Source: Chromobacterium sphagni (GTDB lineage Bacteria; Pseudomonadota; Gammaproteobacteria; Burkholderiales; Chromobacteriaceae). Taken from it: a DNA stretch of 64,000 nt. The translations under genes and the position numbers were made by a program. Positions 44,356 to 54,592 of this stretch are shown piece after piece. Location of the stretch: positions 248,001 to 312,000 of the forward strand of contig NZ_MKCT01000017.1 of the NCBI RefSeq assembly GCF_001855555.1, given 5' to 3'. Every line of letters begins with the position of its first letter. Position 1 is the stretch's first letter. The notes under the pieces were generated by a model. The model was not told the origin of the DNA. It saw nothing but the letters and a program-made list of their open reading frames with translations, and did not search any database.

Positions 44356-47300
44356 CTACGCGCTCAACTCCTTCAACACCTCCTTCACCTTCACGATCCG
44401 CTGCGCCACTTCCGGCAGCGCCTGCTCCACCCGCAGCTTGTCCTGGCCGGCCAAGCGGTAGTTCTTCTTGCTCTGGATCAGCAGGATGATCTTCACCGGG
44501 TCTATCGGCGGGTTCTTGATGAAGGTGATCTGCACCGCCACCTCGCTGGCATCCAGCTTCTGCACGCCCAGCTCCTTGGCGACGAGCCGCAGCCGGTGGC
44601 TCTCGATCAGCGTTTTCACGCTCTGCGGCGGCAGGCCGAAGCGGTCTATCAGCTCCTCGTGGATGGAGTCGATCTCGCCCTCCGCCTCGCAACTGGCCAG
44701 GCGCTTGTAGATCAGCAGCCGTTCATGCACGTCCGGGCAATAGGCATCCGGCAGCAAGGCCGGGCTGTGCAGATTGATTTCGGTGGTGACGCCCAGCGGC
44801 GCGTCCAGGTCGGGTGCGCGGCCCTTTTTCAGGTCGCGCACCGCCTGCTTCAGCATCTCGGTGAACAGCGAGAAACCCACTTCCTGCATCTCGCCCGACT
44901 GGCCCTCGCCCAGCACTTCGCCGGCGCCGCGGATTTCCAGGTCGTGCATCGCCAGATAAAAACCGGCGCCCAGCTCGCCGGACAGCTGGATCGCCTCCAG
45001 CCGCTTCTGCGCGTCGCGGGTCATGCCGTCCGGCGTCAACAGATAAGCGTAAGCCTGGTGGTGCGAGCGGCCGACGCGGCCGCGCAGCTGGTGCAGCTGG
45101 GCCAGGCCGAATTTGTCGGCGCGGTTGATCAGGATGGTGTTGGCGTTGGGGATGTCGATGCCGGTTTCGATGATGGTGGAGCACAGCAGCAGGTTGAAGC
45201 GCTGCTGCAAGAAGTCGCGCATCACCTGTTCCAGCTCGCGCTCGCGCAACTGGCCGTGGGCCACGCCTATGCGCGCTTCCGGGATCAGCTCGGTCAGCTT
45301 CTCGCGCATGTTCTCTATAGTGTCGACTTCGTTGTGCAGGAAGAACACCTGGCCGCCGCGCTTCAGTTCCCGCAGCACCGCTTCGCGGATCACGCCGTTG
45401 CTCAAGGGACTGACGAAGGTTTTCACCGCTAGCCGGCGCGAGGGCGCGGTGGTGATGGCGGAGAAGTCGCGCAGGCCTTCCAGCGCCATCGACAGCGTGC
45501 GCGGAATCGGCGTGGCGGTGAGGGTCAGCACGTCGACGTTGGCGCGCAGGCGCTTGAGCTGCTCCTTCTGCCGCACGCCGAAGCGGTGTTCCTCGTCGAT
45601 GATGACCAAGCCCAGGTTCTTGAACTGGATGTCAGGCTGCACCAGCTTGTGGGTGCCGATGACGATGTCGACGCTGCCTTCCGCCAGGCCCTGCAGCGCC
45701 TGCTTGGTTTCCTTGCCACTTTTGAAGCGCGACAGCTCGGCGATGCGCACCGGCCAGTCGGCGAAGCGGTCGGAGAAGTTCTGGAAGTGCTGTTCTGCCA
45801 ACAGGGTGGTGGGCACCAGCACCGCCACCTGCTTGCTGCCCATCACCGCGACGAAGGCGGCGCGCAGCGCCACTTCGGTCTTGCCGAAGCCGACGTCGCC
45901 GCATACCAGCCGGTCCATGGGTTTTCCGGAGCACATGTCCTGGATCACCGCCTCGATGGCGCTGGCCTGGTCCACGGTTTCCTCGAAGCCGAAGCCGGCG
46001 GCGAAGGCGGCGTAGTCGACATGGGACAGCGTGAAGCTGTGGCCCTCGCGCGCGGCGCGCTGGGCGTAGAGGTTGAGCAGCTCGGCGGCGGTGTCGCGCG
46101 CCTTCTCCGCCGCCCGCTTCTTGGCCTTTTCCCAGGCCGGGTTGCCCAGCTTGTGTAGCTGGATGTCGTCGGTGGCGCCGCCGGCGTAGCGCGAGATCAG
46201 CTGCAATTGCGACACAGGCACGTACAGCGTGGCGCCGTCGGCGTACTCCAGCTGCATCAGCTCGGTTTCGCCCTCGCCCAAGTCCATCGTCACCAGCCCG
46301 ACGTAGCGGCCGATGCCGTGCGCCTCGTGTACCACCGGGTCGCCGGCCTTGACCTCGGCCAGGTCGCGCAGCATGGCGTCGGAGCTGCTGCGGCTGTGCT
46401 TGCGGCGGGTGTGGCTGCGCGCTACGTGCTGGTAGAGCTCGCTTTCGGTCACCACTGCGATGGCCGGGTCCGGCATCGCGAAGCCGGAGTAGAGCGGGGC
46501 AACGGTCAGCGCCAGCGCGGTCTGGCCGCCGGCGAAGTCGGCCCAACTGTCCACCGGGGTCGGTTTGATGCCGTTGTCGGCCAGGAAGGCCAGCATGGTT
46601 TCGCGCCGGCCCAGGCTTTCCGCCGCCAGCAGGATGCGGCGCTGTCCTTGGGCGATATAGCTTTGCAGACGATGCAGCGGCGTGTCGGAGCGGCGGTCCA
46701 CCGCCAGGTCGGGCAGGGCCAGGCTGCCGGCGGCGGCGCAGTCGGAGGACAGCTCGATGCGGGCATAGGGCTTGAGCCTGGCCATCAGTTCGTCCGGGCG
46801 CAGGAAGAGGTCGGCCGGCGGCAGGATTGGGCGTTCCAGGTCGCCTCGCGCCATATCGTAGCGACCCTGGGCGTCGCGCCAGAAGGTTTCGGCGGCATCC
46901 TGCACGTCATGATGCAGCACCAGCAGCGCGTCCTCGCCCAAGTAGTCGAACAGGGTGGCGGTTTCATCGAAGAACAACGGCAGGAAGTATTCGATGCCGG
47001 CCGGCCACAGCCCCTGCGACACGTCCTTGTAGACGCGGCTCTTGCTGGGGTCGCCCTCGATGCGCTCGCGGTAGCGCTGGCGGAAGGCGGTGACGCCGCT
47101 CTCATCGGCCGGGTATTCGCGCGCCGGCAGCAGGCGAATTTCCGGCACCGGGTACAGCGTGCGCTGGCTGTCGGGGTCGAAGGTCTTCAGGCTGTCGATT
47201 TCGGCGTCGAACAGGTCTATCCGGTAAGGCAGGGCCGAGCCCATCGGGTAGAGGTCGACTAGGCCGCCGCGCACCGAGAACTCGCCCGGCGCCATTACCT

Positions 47301-47754
47301 GGGTGACGTGCTGGTAGCCGGCGGTGACCATGTCGCCGCGCAGCTTTTCCACGTCCAGTTGCTGGCCGGCCTTGAGAAAGAAGGTGCGGCCCAGCAGGTA
47401 GCCCACCGGGGCCAGCCGGCCCAGCACGGTGCTGACCGGCGCGATCACCACCTGGCATTCGCGCTGGCGGATCTGCCACAGTGTGGCCAGCCGCTCGCTG
47501 ACCAGTTCGCCGTGCGGCGAGAAATGGTCGTAGGGCAGGGTTTCCCAGTCGGGGAACAGCGCGATGGATAGCTCGGGCGCGAAGAACGGCAGCTCGGCCT
47601 GCAAGCGCTGCGCGGACTGGGCGTCGGCGGTGAGAATCAGCAAGGGCTGGCGCTGGCGCGCCAGCGCGGCGATGGTTTGGCTGTCCAGCCCGTCCGGCAG
47701 ATGGGCGCTGCGGGTTTTCTGGCCGGGGGGCGGAATGATCGGGAGCGTATCCAA
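44356..47754 (-). CDS. mfd: Transcription-repair coupling factor
   Basis: 1132 residues. The UvrB-like N-terminal domain is followed by the RNA-polymerase-interacting CarD/RID domain (GDPVVHEAHGIGRYVGLVTM, about 475-494). The translocase domains have Walker A CGDVGFGKTEVALRAA (about 618), DEEH (IIDEEHRFGVRQ), TATPIPRTL and QLRGRVGRS, and the C-terminal TRCF domain closes it. Mfd pushes stalled RNA polymerase off lesions and recruits UvrA. The only start that avoids an upstream in-frame TAA is TTG at 47754 (or a later codon), so a TTG start is likely. Confidence 0.95.
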   Translation of the reverse strand: MDTLPIIPPPGQKTRSAHLPDGLDSQTIAALARQRQPLLILTADAQSAQRLQAELPFFAPELSIALFPDWETLPYDHFSPHGELVSERLATLWQIRQRECQVVIAPVSTVLGRLAPVGYLLGRTFFLKAGQQLDVEKLRGDMVTAGYQHVTQVMAPGEFSVRGGLVDLYPMGSALPYRIDLFDAEIDSLKTFDPDSQRTLYPVPEIRLLPAREYPADESGVTAFRQRYRERIEGDPSKSRVYKDVSQGLWPAGIEYFLPLFFDETATLFDYLGEDALLVLHHDVQDAAETFWRDAQGRYDMARGDLERPILPPADLFLRPDELMARLKPYARIELSSDCAAAGSLALPDLAVDRRSDTPLHRLQSYIAQGQRRILLAAESLGRRETMLAFLADNGIKPTPVDSWADFAGGQTALALTVAPLYSGFAMPDPAIAVVTESELYQHVARSHTRRKHSRSSSDAMLRDLAEVKAGDPVVHEAHGIGRYVGLVTMDLGEGETELMQLEYADGATLYVPVSQLQLISRYAGGATDDIQLHKLGNPAWEKAKKRAAEKARDTAAELLNLYAQRAAREGHSFTLSHVDYAAFAAGFGFEETVDQASAIEAVIQDMCSGKPMDRLVCGDVGFGKTEVALRAAFVAVMGSKQVAVLVPTTLLAEQHFQNFSDRFADWPVRIAELSRFKSGKETKQALQGLAEGSVDIVIGTHKLVQPDIQFKNLGLVIIDEEHRFGVRQKEQLKRLRANVDVLTLTATPIPRTLSMALEGLRDFSAITTAPSRRLAVKTFVSPLSNGVIREAVLRELKRGGQVFFLHNEVDTIENMREKLTELIPEARIGVAHGQLRERELEQVMRDFLQQRFNLLLCSTIIETGIDIPNANTILINRADKFGLAQLHQLRGRVGRSHHQAYAYLLTPDGMTRDAQKRLEAIQLSGELGAGFYLAMHDLEIRGAGEVLGEGQSGEMQEVGFSLFTEMLKQAVRDLKKGRAPDLDAPLGVTTEINLHSPALLPDAYCPDVHERLLIYKRLASCEAEGEIDSIHEELIDRFGLPPQSVKTLIESHRLRLVAKELGVQKLDASEVAVQITFIKNPPIDPVKIILLIQSKKNYRLAGQDKLRVEQALPEVAQRIVKVKEVLKELSA

Positions 47755-48026
47755 CTTGATCTGGCTTTACGAGGTTGTGCTTGTCGCGATTATAACAGTC
47801 CGCCAGCCATGCCCATGGGCTTTACCTGGCATCGGACGCTGGCGGGCGGAGGGAATCCCGGCTATCGTATGCCTTTGGCTCAAGTCTGTCTTATTTCAGC
47901 ATGAAGAAATACAGAGTGTAATGTCAATGTGGTATCAGTAAAAAGAATAATGCAGCCCCAGGCGCCGTCGCCGGCGTCTGTCATGCGTCAGCTATCAGCA
48001 AGATCCGGAAAACCGGACGACAAGAA

Positions 48027-51000
48027 ATGAAGGATGGGAGCGTGAGGACCACACCTTGGGTGGAGGAGTTGCTGGTTTTCCTGGGATTCGCCGCCTGCGT
48101 GGCTTTGTGGCCGCGCAGTCCGCAGGCGATGTTGTCGCTGGCCAGTTTTGCGCCGCATGGCTTGTTCTGCTGGCAGCTGCTGGCGCGCGGCGCGCGGCGC
48201 AGCTGGTGGTGGCCGCTGGCGGCGCTGTTGCTGGCGGGCGAGCTGGCCTCGCCGGTCTGGGCCTTGGCGCTGGCCGGCTCCTTGTTTTTGCTTCTGCCCG
48301 GCCTGCGCCTGGGCGGCCTGCTGCGCGCGCGCGCGCGTCCCGCCACACCGGGCGAATTGCGCCGCCTGCTGCTGACTCTGATCGCCTATCCGGCCTTGCT
48401 GGTGGCCCTGCTGCTGGGCGGTTATGCCTGGCTGGCCAGCGGGCAGGCAATGGCGCCTTGGTCGTGGTCGTGGCAGTGCTGGGCGGCGGTCAGTTCCGCG
48501 TTGTTCTTGTGCGCGCCGCTGGCCTGGCCTGTGCCGCGGCGGATGGCGGCGGCGCTGCGCATCGAGTTGGCGCTGATTCTGGCGCTGGTGGCAGGCGGGG
48601 TGTCGCTGCAGCTGTCTTGCGGCGCGGCGCTGAACATTCCCAGCCAGCTGCTGTATTTCCCCTTCATCCTGTGGGCTGCCTGGCGTACCGGCCTGGGCGG
48701 CGCCGCGCTGACCGCCGGCATGGTGACGCTGGCCTTGTCGTTGGCGGCGCTGTCGCCCGGCTGGCCGCTGCATGCCGGCATGGGCAACGCCTCCACCGAT
48801 CTGCTGCTGGCGCTGGCGTTGAATGTTTCCGGCCTGCTGGTGGCGATCCTGATGGACGGCCACCGCACTGACGAAGCGGCGCTGAAGACCTTTCAGGCGC
48901 GGATAGAGTCGCTGGTCAACAACAGCCCCACCATGATGTCGCTGAAGGACATGGACGGGCGTTACCTGCTGGTGAACGCCGCCTACGCGCGCCGAGTGGG
49001 GGTGTCCGCGCAGTCGCTGCTGGGGTGGCGGCCGGAGGACGTGTTCGACGCCGCCGACGCCGCGCAGATACGCGAGCAGGACCAGCAGGTGCTCAACCTG
49101 CTGTCGCCGCGCCAGTTCGAGGAGCATTTCAGCCTGAACGGCCTGGAGACCTATCTGCTGGCTTCCAAGTTTCCGCTGTTCGACGCCGATGGCCGGCCCG
49201 CCGGCGTCGGCAGCGTGGACACTGACATCACCTTGAGCAAGCGCGAGCAGAAAGCCAAGCGCGAAGCCGAGGAGCGCTACTTGGCGCTGGTGGAACAGTC
49301 GCTGGTGGGCATCTACATCCTGCAGGACGAGCGGCTGGTCTACGTCAATCCCAAGCTGGCCGAAATCCTGGGTTACGAGCAGGAGCAACTGGTGGGCATG
49401 AGCATGAGCCAGGTGCTGATGCCGGGCGAGGCCAACCGGCTGCGCCAGCAACTGCTGCGCCGCTTCCGCGACAATATCTCGGTGATGCACTACTCCACCC
49501 GCGCGCTGCGCAAGGACGGCGTGCTGGTGGATATGGAGGTGCACAGCCGCCTGTTCGAGCTGGAGGGGCGCAAGGCGATCATCGGCGTGGTGATGGATAT
49601 CTCCGAGCGCCTGCTGGCCGATACCAACCTCAGGCTGGCGGCCAAGGTGTTCGAGAATTCGGCCGAAGGCATTCTGATCCTGGATGCCGGCGCCCGCATC
49701 ATCGCCGTCAACGACGCCTTCACCCGCATCACCGGCTACAGCGAGGACGAGACGCTGGGCAAGCCTTCGCGCATCTTCAGCCTGGGGCAGCAGGAGCGGG
49801 AGGCGATGCAGCAGGCATTGGCCACGCTGGGCCACTGGCAGGGCGAGATGCAGGACCGGCGCAAGAACGGCGAATGGTATCCGGCCGAGCTATCGATTTC
49901 CGCGCTACGCGACGAGGACGGCCAGCTGTCCAATTATGTGGCGGTGTTCTCCGACATCACCCAGCGCAAGGAGGCCGAGGAGCGGCTACAGTTCCTGGCT
50001 AACCACGACCCGTTGACCCGGCTGCCCAACCGCAGCAGCCTCACCGCGCGGCTGGACGAGGCGCTGGCGCAAATGGCCAGCCAGGGCGGCCAACTGGCGG
50101 TGATGTTCATCGATCTGGACCGCTTCAAGCTGATCAACGACTCCTTCGGCCACCAGGCCGGCGACCAGCTGCTGTGCGAGATCGCGCTGCGGCTGGCGCG
50201 GGTGGTTGGCGAGCGCGGCCTGCTGGCGCGGCTGGGCGGCGACGAGTTTACCTTGCTGATGACCGGCTTCGACAAGCACAAGCAGCTGGCCGACATGGCC
50301 GGCGACATCCTGGCCGAGTTGGGCCGGCCGCTGAGCCTGGAGGCGCACGAGGTGTTCATCACCGGCAGCATAGGCATCAGCGTGTTCCCGCATGACGGCC
50401 AGGACGCGCGCACCCTGCTGAAGAACGCCGACGTGGCGATGTACCGCGCCAAGGATTCGGGCAAGAACACCTACCAGTTTTTCGACATCGGCATGAACAC
50501 CCAGACCTTCGAGCGGCTGCTGCTGGAAAACGGTCTGCGCATGGCGCTGGAGCGCGGCGAGTTCGAACTGCACTTCCAGCCGCAGCTGGGCGCGGACAGC
50601 CGCAGTCTGGAGGGCGCCGAGGCGCTGATCCGCTGGCGCCATCCGCAGCTGGGCCTGGTGCCGCCGGTGCGCTTCATCGGGTTGGCGGAGGAAACAGGCC
50701 TGATCAAGCCTATAGGCGACTGGGTGCTGCACGAGGCCTGCCGTCAGCTGGCGGCCTGGGATCTCGAGGGGGTGAGGGTGCCCAGGCTGGCGGTGAACCT
50801 GTCGCCGCGCCAGTTCGGCCAGCCCTCGCTGCCGGCCAAGGTGGCCGGCGCGCTGCAGGCCGCCGGCCTGGCGGCGGAGCGGTTGGAGCTGGAAATCACC
50901 GAGAGCATGATCATGCAGAGTCCGGGCGAGGCGGTGAGTCTGCTGTCGGAACTGAAGGCGCTGGGGGTGTGGCTGTCGATCGACGATTTCGGCACCGGCT

Positions 51001-51311
51001 ATTCCTCGCTGTCTCATTTGAAGCGCTTCCCGCTGGACACGCTGAAGATAGACCAGTCTTTCGTCGATGGCCTGCCGGCCGACGAAGACAACGCCGCCAT
51101 CGCCGAGGCGATACTGGCGATGGCCAAGAAGCTGAAGTTCCACGTGGTGGCTGAAGGAGTGGAGAGCGAGGAGCAGGCGGCTTTTCTGCAGAGCAAGGGC
51201 TGCCACACGTTGCAGGGCTACCATTTCAGCCGGCCGCTGCCGGCGGCGGACTTCGCCGCGCTGGCGCTCGGCTGGCAGCGCCGGGACGAGATGGCCGGTA
51301 TTCCGGCGTGA
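48027..51311 (+). CDS. PAS-GGDEF-EAL membrane protein
   Basis: 1094 residues. The N-terminal ~280 have about eight membrane helices forming a sensor of MASE-like type. Three PAS domains follow (about 285-405, 415-535, 540-655), then GGDEF (about 665-830, active motif RLGGDEF near 737) and EAL (about 845-1085, EALIRW near 864, ITESMIM, DDFGTGYSS). Both catalytic motifs are intact, so it could make and break cyclic di-GMP; which activity dominates is unclear. It is divergent from mfd. Confidence 0.9.
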   Translation: MKDGSVRTTPWVEELLVFLGFAACVALWPRSPQAMLSLASFAPHGLFCWQLLARGARRSWWWPLAALLLAGELASPVWALALAGSLFLLLPGLRLGGLLRARARPATPGELRRLLLTLIAYPALLVALLLGGYAWLASGQAMAPWSWSWQCWAAVSSALFLCAPLAWPVPRRMAAALRIELALILALVAGGVSLQLSCGAALNIPSQLLYFPFILWAAWRTGLGGAALTAGMVTLALSLAALSPGWPLHAGMGNASTDLLLALALNVSGLLVAILMDGHRTDEAALKTFQARIESLVNNSPTMMSLKDMDGRYLLVNAAYARRVGVSAQSLLGWRPEDVFDAADAAQIREQDQQVLNLLSPRQFEEHFSLNGLETYLLASKFPLFDADGRPAGVGSVDTDITLSKREQKAKREAEERYLALVEQSLVGIYILQDERLVYVNPKLAEILGYEQEQLVGMSMSQVLMPGEANRLRQQLLRRFRDNISVMHYSTRALRKDGVLVDMEVHSRLFELEGRKAIIGVVMDISERLLADTNLRLAAKVFENSAEGILILDAGARIIAVNDAFTRITGYSEDETLGKPSRIFSLGQQEREAMQQALATLGHWQGEMQDRRKNGEWYPAELSISALRDEDGQLSNYVAVFSDITQRKEAEERLQFLANHDPLTRLPNRSSLTARLDEALAQMASQGGQLAVMFIDLDRFKLINDSFGHQAGDQLLCEIALRLARVVGERGLLARLGGDEFTLLMTGFDKHKQLADMAGDILAELGRPLSLEAHEVFITGSIGISVFPHDGQDARTLLKNADVAMYRAKDSGKNTYQFFDIGMNTQTFERLLLENGLRMALERGEFELHFQPQLGADSRSLEGAEALIRWRHPQLGLVPPVRFIGLAEETGLIKPIGDWVLHEACRQLAAWDLEGVRVPRLAVNLSPRQFGQPSLPAKVAGALQAAGLAAERLELEITESMIMQSPGEAVSLLSELKALGVWLSIDDFGTGYSSLSHLKRFPLDTLKIDQSFVDGLPADEDNAAIAEAILAMAKKLKFHVVAEGVESEEQAAFLQSKGCHTLQGYHFSRPLPAADFAALALGWQRRDEMAGIPA

Positions 51312-51373
51312 AGCTGGGCCTGGGGCCGGCTTGGCGCTAAAATGGCGGGATTGTGAATCGAGAACCCCCCGCC

Positions 51374-52123
51374 ATGAGCAACAAACGCCTGATACACGGC
51401 TTCCACGCCATCAACGCCCGCCTGTGGCAGAACCCGAAAAGCCTGCTGGAAATCTGGCTGGCCGGCGGCCGCCACGACGCCCGCGCCAAGGCGGTGCTGG
51501 ACAAGGCGGGCGAGGAAAAAGTCAAGCTGCACATCGTCGATAAGGAACGGCTGGACAGCATGAGCGGCAACGCGCGCCACCAGGGCGTGGTGGCGATGAT
51601 AGACGCCAGCATGAATTACGTGGATCTGGACGACGTGCTGGAAAACCTGTCCGAGCCGCCGCTGCTGCTGATTCTGGACGGCGTCACCGATCCGCACAAT
51701 CTGGGCGCTTGCCTGCGCGTGGCCGACGCGATGGGCGTGCACGCGGTGATCGCGCCCAAGGACCGCTCCGCCACGCTGAACGCCACCGTGTCCAAGGTGG
51801 CCTGCGGCGCCGCCGAAGTGGTGCCCTACATCACCGTCACCAACTTGGCGCGCACGCTGCGCGAACTGAAGGACCACGGTGTGTGGATCGCCGGCACCAC
51901 CATGGAGGCCGATACCGACCTCTACCATTTTGAAGCCGCCGGTCCGCTGGCCTGGGTGATGGGCGCGGAAGGCGAAGGCATGCGCAGGCTGACCCGCGAG
52001 CACTGCGACGCGCTGGTGTCCATCCCGATGTTCGGCACTGTGGAAAGCCTCAACGTGTCGGTGTCGTCCGGCATGGTGCTGGCGGAAAGCCGCCGCCAGC
52101 GGGTGGTCAAGGCGCAAGGGTGA
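51374..52123 (+). CDS. rlmB: 23S rRNA (guanosine-2'-O-)-methyltransferase
   Basis: 249 residues. It methylates the 2'-OH of G2251 in the peptidyl-transferase P loop. The N-terminal substrate-binding domain ([12 protein letters not shown]) is followed by the SPOUT fold with [20 protein letters not shown] (about 102-121), [13 protein letters not shown] (about 196) and the knot motif [14 protein letters not shown] (about 223-236). MSNKRLIHG is the family start, so ATG 51374 is chosen over 51353. Confidence 0.94.
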   Translation: MSNKRLIHGFHAINARLWQNPKSLLEIWLAGGRHDARAKAVLDKAGEEKVKLHIVDKERLDSMSGNARHQGVVAMIDASMNYVDLDDVLENLSEPPLLLILDGVTDPHNLGACLRVADAMGVHAVIAPKDRSATLNATVSKVACGAAEVVPYITVTNLARTLRELKDHGVWIAGTTMEADTDLYHFEAAGPLAWVMGAEGEGMRRLTREHCDALVSIPMFGTVESLNVSVSSGMVLAESRRQRVVKAQG

Positions 52124-52210
52124 GCCGGAGCTGCTAGTGTTTAACGCATTGCCATGCCATTAACCGATTTCGGGTGCAGGGCATTTTTCGTTCTGTTTTC
52201 AAACCAGGGT

Positions 52211-52325
52211 GGAGTTCGCTGCGCGGACGATGATTTACACGGCGGTTCCGTCCGCCGGGCGGGCAAGGGAGCTGTCCCGTCAGCTCCCTTGCAACCCTAG
52301 GTGGCCGCCGCATCCCGAGAATCCC
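52211..52325 (+). repeat. Structured repeat, copy 3 (module A only)
   Basis: About 115 nt matching module A of the element at 42921-43166. It has the first hairpin (gttcgc/gcggac, with one G-T pair), the cggcgg/ccgccg stem, the 12-bp stem (52263-52274 with 52281-52292, 6-nt loop) and the CCCTAGG segment at 52294-52300. Module S is absent, so the element is modular or truncated. It lies between convergent rlmB and a LysR gene. Confidence 0.8.
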
Positions 52326-52408
52326 GGTTTACCGGCACGGGTCGGGGCACTGGTGGCGGCTGACTGACCATGCCAGCCATTTAGCTTTTCCAATGACGCG
52401 ATTTCTTC

Positions 52409-53305
52409 CTATTCCTGCCCGCCCAGCACGTCCCGCGTCAACGCCAGCCAAGCGCGCGCCGCGTGCGACAGGTAGCCGCCGCGCTGCCAGATCAGCGCCA
52501 GATGCCAGTACAGCTTGGGGTCGTACAGCGGGATCACGTCGTATTGCTCCGGATTCAGGCGGCTGACGATGCAGCGCGGCAGCAGGGTGATGCCCAGATT
52601 GGCCGCCACCAGCTCCACGATGAAGTCCCAGTGCGCGCTGCGGCCGACGATGTTCAGCGGCTTGCCCAGCTCGCGGAAAGCGTCGCCGATGCGGCGGCTG
52701 AGGGTGAAGTCGTCCGGATACAGCACCAGCGGCTGGTCGGCGATGTCGGTCAGCTGCACCAGCGAGCGGCCATGCCAGCGCGAGCCGGCCGGCGCCACCA
52801 GGCACAGCGGGTCGCGCACCACCGAGTAGTGGTCGAACACCTGACTGTCCACCGGCAGCACCGCCACGCCGATTTCCAGATCGCCGCTCCTGATGCGGCT
52901 TTCTATCCCCAGCGCGCCGTCTTCCACCATTTTCAGCTCGATCTGCGGGTAGCGGCGGCGGAAATGGCTGACCACCGGCGCGAAGAAGGCCACGCCCACC
53001 ATGGGCGGCAAACCCACCACCAGCTCGCCGCTGCTGAGCGAGGCCAGGTCGGCCAGCTCGTGCTTGAGCTGGTTCATCGCCGACAGCACGTCCAGGCCGC
53101 GCTCGTAGGTGACGCGGCCGGCGTCGGTCAGGCGGAAGCTGCGGCCTTCGCGCAGGATCAGCGGCATGCCCAGCTCCTCCTCCAGCTGCTTCACCATCTT
53201 GCTGATGGTGGGCTGGGTGACGAACAGCGCCTCGGCGGCTTTGGTGAAGCTTTGGCATTTCACCAGTTCGACAAAGTAACGCAGCGCGCGGATGTCCATG
53301 TGCAT
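52409..53305 (-). CDS. LysR-family regulator (CidR-like)
   Basis: 298 residues. The helix-turn-helix is at the N-terminus (LRYFVELVKCQSFTKAAEAL then FVTQPTISKMVKQLEEELG) and the effector domain runs from about 90 (ELVVGLPPMVGVAFFAPVVS). It is divergent from lrgAB-type genes, the arrangement of CidR in Gram-positive bacteria and its proteobacterial relatives, which respond to acetate or carbon overflow. Control of lrgAB is inferred from position. Confidence 0.88.
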   Translation of the reverse strand: MHMDIRALRYFVELVKCQSFTKAAEALFVTQPTISKMVKQLEEELGMPLILREGRSFRLTDAGRVTYERGLDVLSAMNQLKHELADLASLSSGELVVGLPPMVGVAFFAPVVSHFRRRYPQIELKMVEDGALGIESRIRSGDLEIGVAVLPVDSQVFDHYSVVRDPLCLVAPAGSRWHGRSLVQLTDIADQPLVLYPDDFTLSRRIGDAFRELGKPLNIVGRSAHWDFIVELVAANLGITLLPRCIVSRLNPEQYDVIPLYDPKLYWHLALIWQRGGYLSHAARAWLALTRDVLGGQE

Positions 53306-53334
53306 TCCTATTTGGAATCATATCGATAATTTTA

Positions 53335-53353
53335 ATTCATTTTTAGAATGAAT
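53335..53353. promoter_or_regulatory. Inverted repeat between LysR gene and lrgA
   Basis: ATTCATT and AATGAAT form a perfect 7-bp inverted repeat with a 5-nt spacer in an AT-rich 98-nt divergent promoter region. It fits the T-N11-A pattern of LysR operators. Confidence 0.55.
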
Positions 53354-53403
53354 GCCGGCTGGTTATACTTTGCACAACTCCTAAGTTTTGATGGAAGCCG
53401 ATC

Positions 53404-53847
53404 ATGGCCAGCCGCCTGTTTCACCGCCTCGCGCCCTTGCTGCAGACCTTCAGCCAGGTGTTGCTGCTGAGTCTGGTGTGGCTGGCGGCCAGCCAGCTGA
53501 GCCAGCGTTTCCTGCCCGTCATGCCTGCCGGCGTACTGGGCATGCTGTTGGTGCTGGCCGGGTTGTGGTCGCGCCTGTTGCCGCTGACATGGTTCAAGCA
53601 CGGCGCGCGCTGGCTGCTGGCTGAGATGCTGCTGTTCTTCATTCCCGCCGTGGTGGCGGTGGTGCAGTATCCGCAGCTGGTGTTGAGTTCCGGGCCGCGC
53701 ATCGTGCTGGTGATCGCGCTGTCCACCGTGCTGGTGATGGCGGTGACTGCGCTGGTGGTGGACCGCTGCTACCGACTGGAACTGATGTTGCGGCGCCGCC
53801 GCAGCAATCGCCAGGCGCAGCTGAAGGCGGAAGTCCATGGAGCATGA
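53404..53847 (+). CDS. CidA/LrgA-family holin-like protein
   Basis: 147 residues with four membrane helices; QLSQRFLPVMPAGVLGMLLV (about 31-50), LLPLTWFKHGARWLLAEMLL and FFIPAVVAVVQYPQL are family marks. These holin-like proteins act with LrgB-type partners in lysis control or in pyruvate and by-product transport. The next gene starts 11 nt before this one ends, so the pair is coupled. Confidence 0.88.
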   Translation: MASRLFHRLAPLLQTFSQVLLLSLVWLAASQLSQRFLPVMPAGVLGMLLVLAGLWSRLLPLTWFKHGARWLLAEMLLFFIPAVVAVVQYPQLVLSSGPRIVLVIALSTVLVMAVTALVVDRCYRLELMLRRRRSNRQAQLKAEVHGA

Positions 53848-54520
53848 AATTGCATTGGTCTCGTTCGTACTCACAGTGGTGCTGTACGGGCTGGTGAAAA
53901 AGTATTACCTGAGAACCCGCAGCTGGTGGAGCACACCGATACTGGCGGTGCCGCTGCTGGTGATCGGCCTGGTGGTGTTGGCCCGCGTGCCCTACCACAC
54001 CTATTTCGCCGATACCCGCTGGTTGACCTGGTTGTTGGGGCCGGCGACGGTGGCTTTCGCGATACCGATCTACGAGCAGCGCGCGCTGATCCGCAAGCAT
54101 TGGCTGTCGCTGGGCTGCGGCGTGTTGGCGGCGGTGCCGGTGGCGGTGTTTAGCTCAGTGTGGCTGGCGCGCTGGCTGGATCTGTCCGAACTGACGCAGA
54201 AAAGCCTGGCGCCACGTTCGATCAGCACGCCGTTCGCGCTGGCGGCTTCGCACACCTTGGGCGGCTCGTCCGACCTCACCGCCTTGTTCGTGGTGGTGAC
54301 CGGGGTGTTCGGCATGATGGTGGGACAGCTGCTGCTGGCGGTGCTGCCTGTGCGTTCTACGCTTGCCCGCGGCGCCTTGTTCGGCGCTGCGGCCCATGCG
54401 GCCGGCACCGCCAAGGCCGCTGAGCTGGGAGCGGAAGAGGGCGTGGTGGCCAGCCTCACCATGATGCTGGCCGGCGTGGCCACGGTGTTCGCCGCGCCCT
54501 TGATTGGATATTGGATTTAA
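53837..54520 (+). CDS. LrgB/CidB-family membrane protein
   Basis: 227 residues with about seven membrane helices. Family marks include AFAIPIYEQRALIRKHWLSL (about 75-94), LAPRSISTPFALAASHTLGG (about 125-144), TGVFGMMVGQ and FGAAAHAAGTAKAAELG. It is the usual partner of the CidA/LrgA protein upstream. A terminator with eight T follows at 54597-54628. Confidence 0.9.
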   Translation: MEHEIALVSFVLTVVLYGLVKKYYLRTRSWWSTPILAVPLLVIGLVVLARVPYHTYFADTRWLTWLLGPATVAFAIPIYEQRALIRKHWLSLGCGVLAAVPVAVFSSVWLARWLDLSELTQKSLAPRSISTPFALAASHTLGGSSDLTALFVVVTGVFGMMVGQLLLAVLPVRSTLARGALFGAAAHAAGTAKAAELGAEEGVVASLTMMLAGVATVFAAPLIGYWI

Positions 54521-54592
54521 CGGTTCTTGTTGTGAGCTGGCCACCGGTGGGGTGGTGGCCGGTGGGTTTCTCCTCCCCAAAACGAGCGTTGA

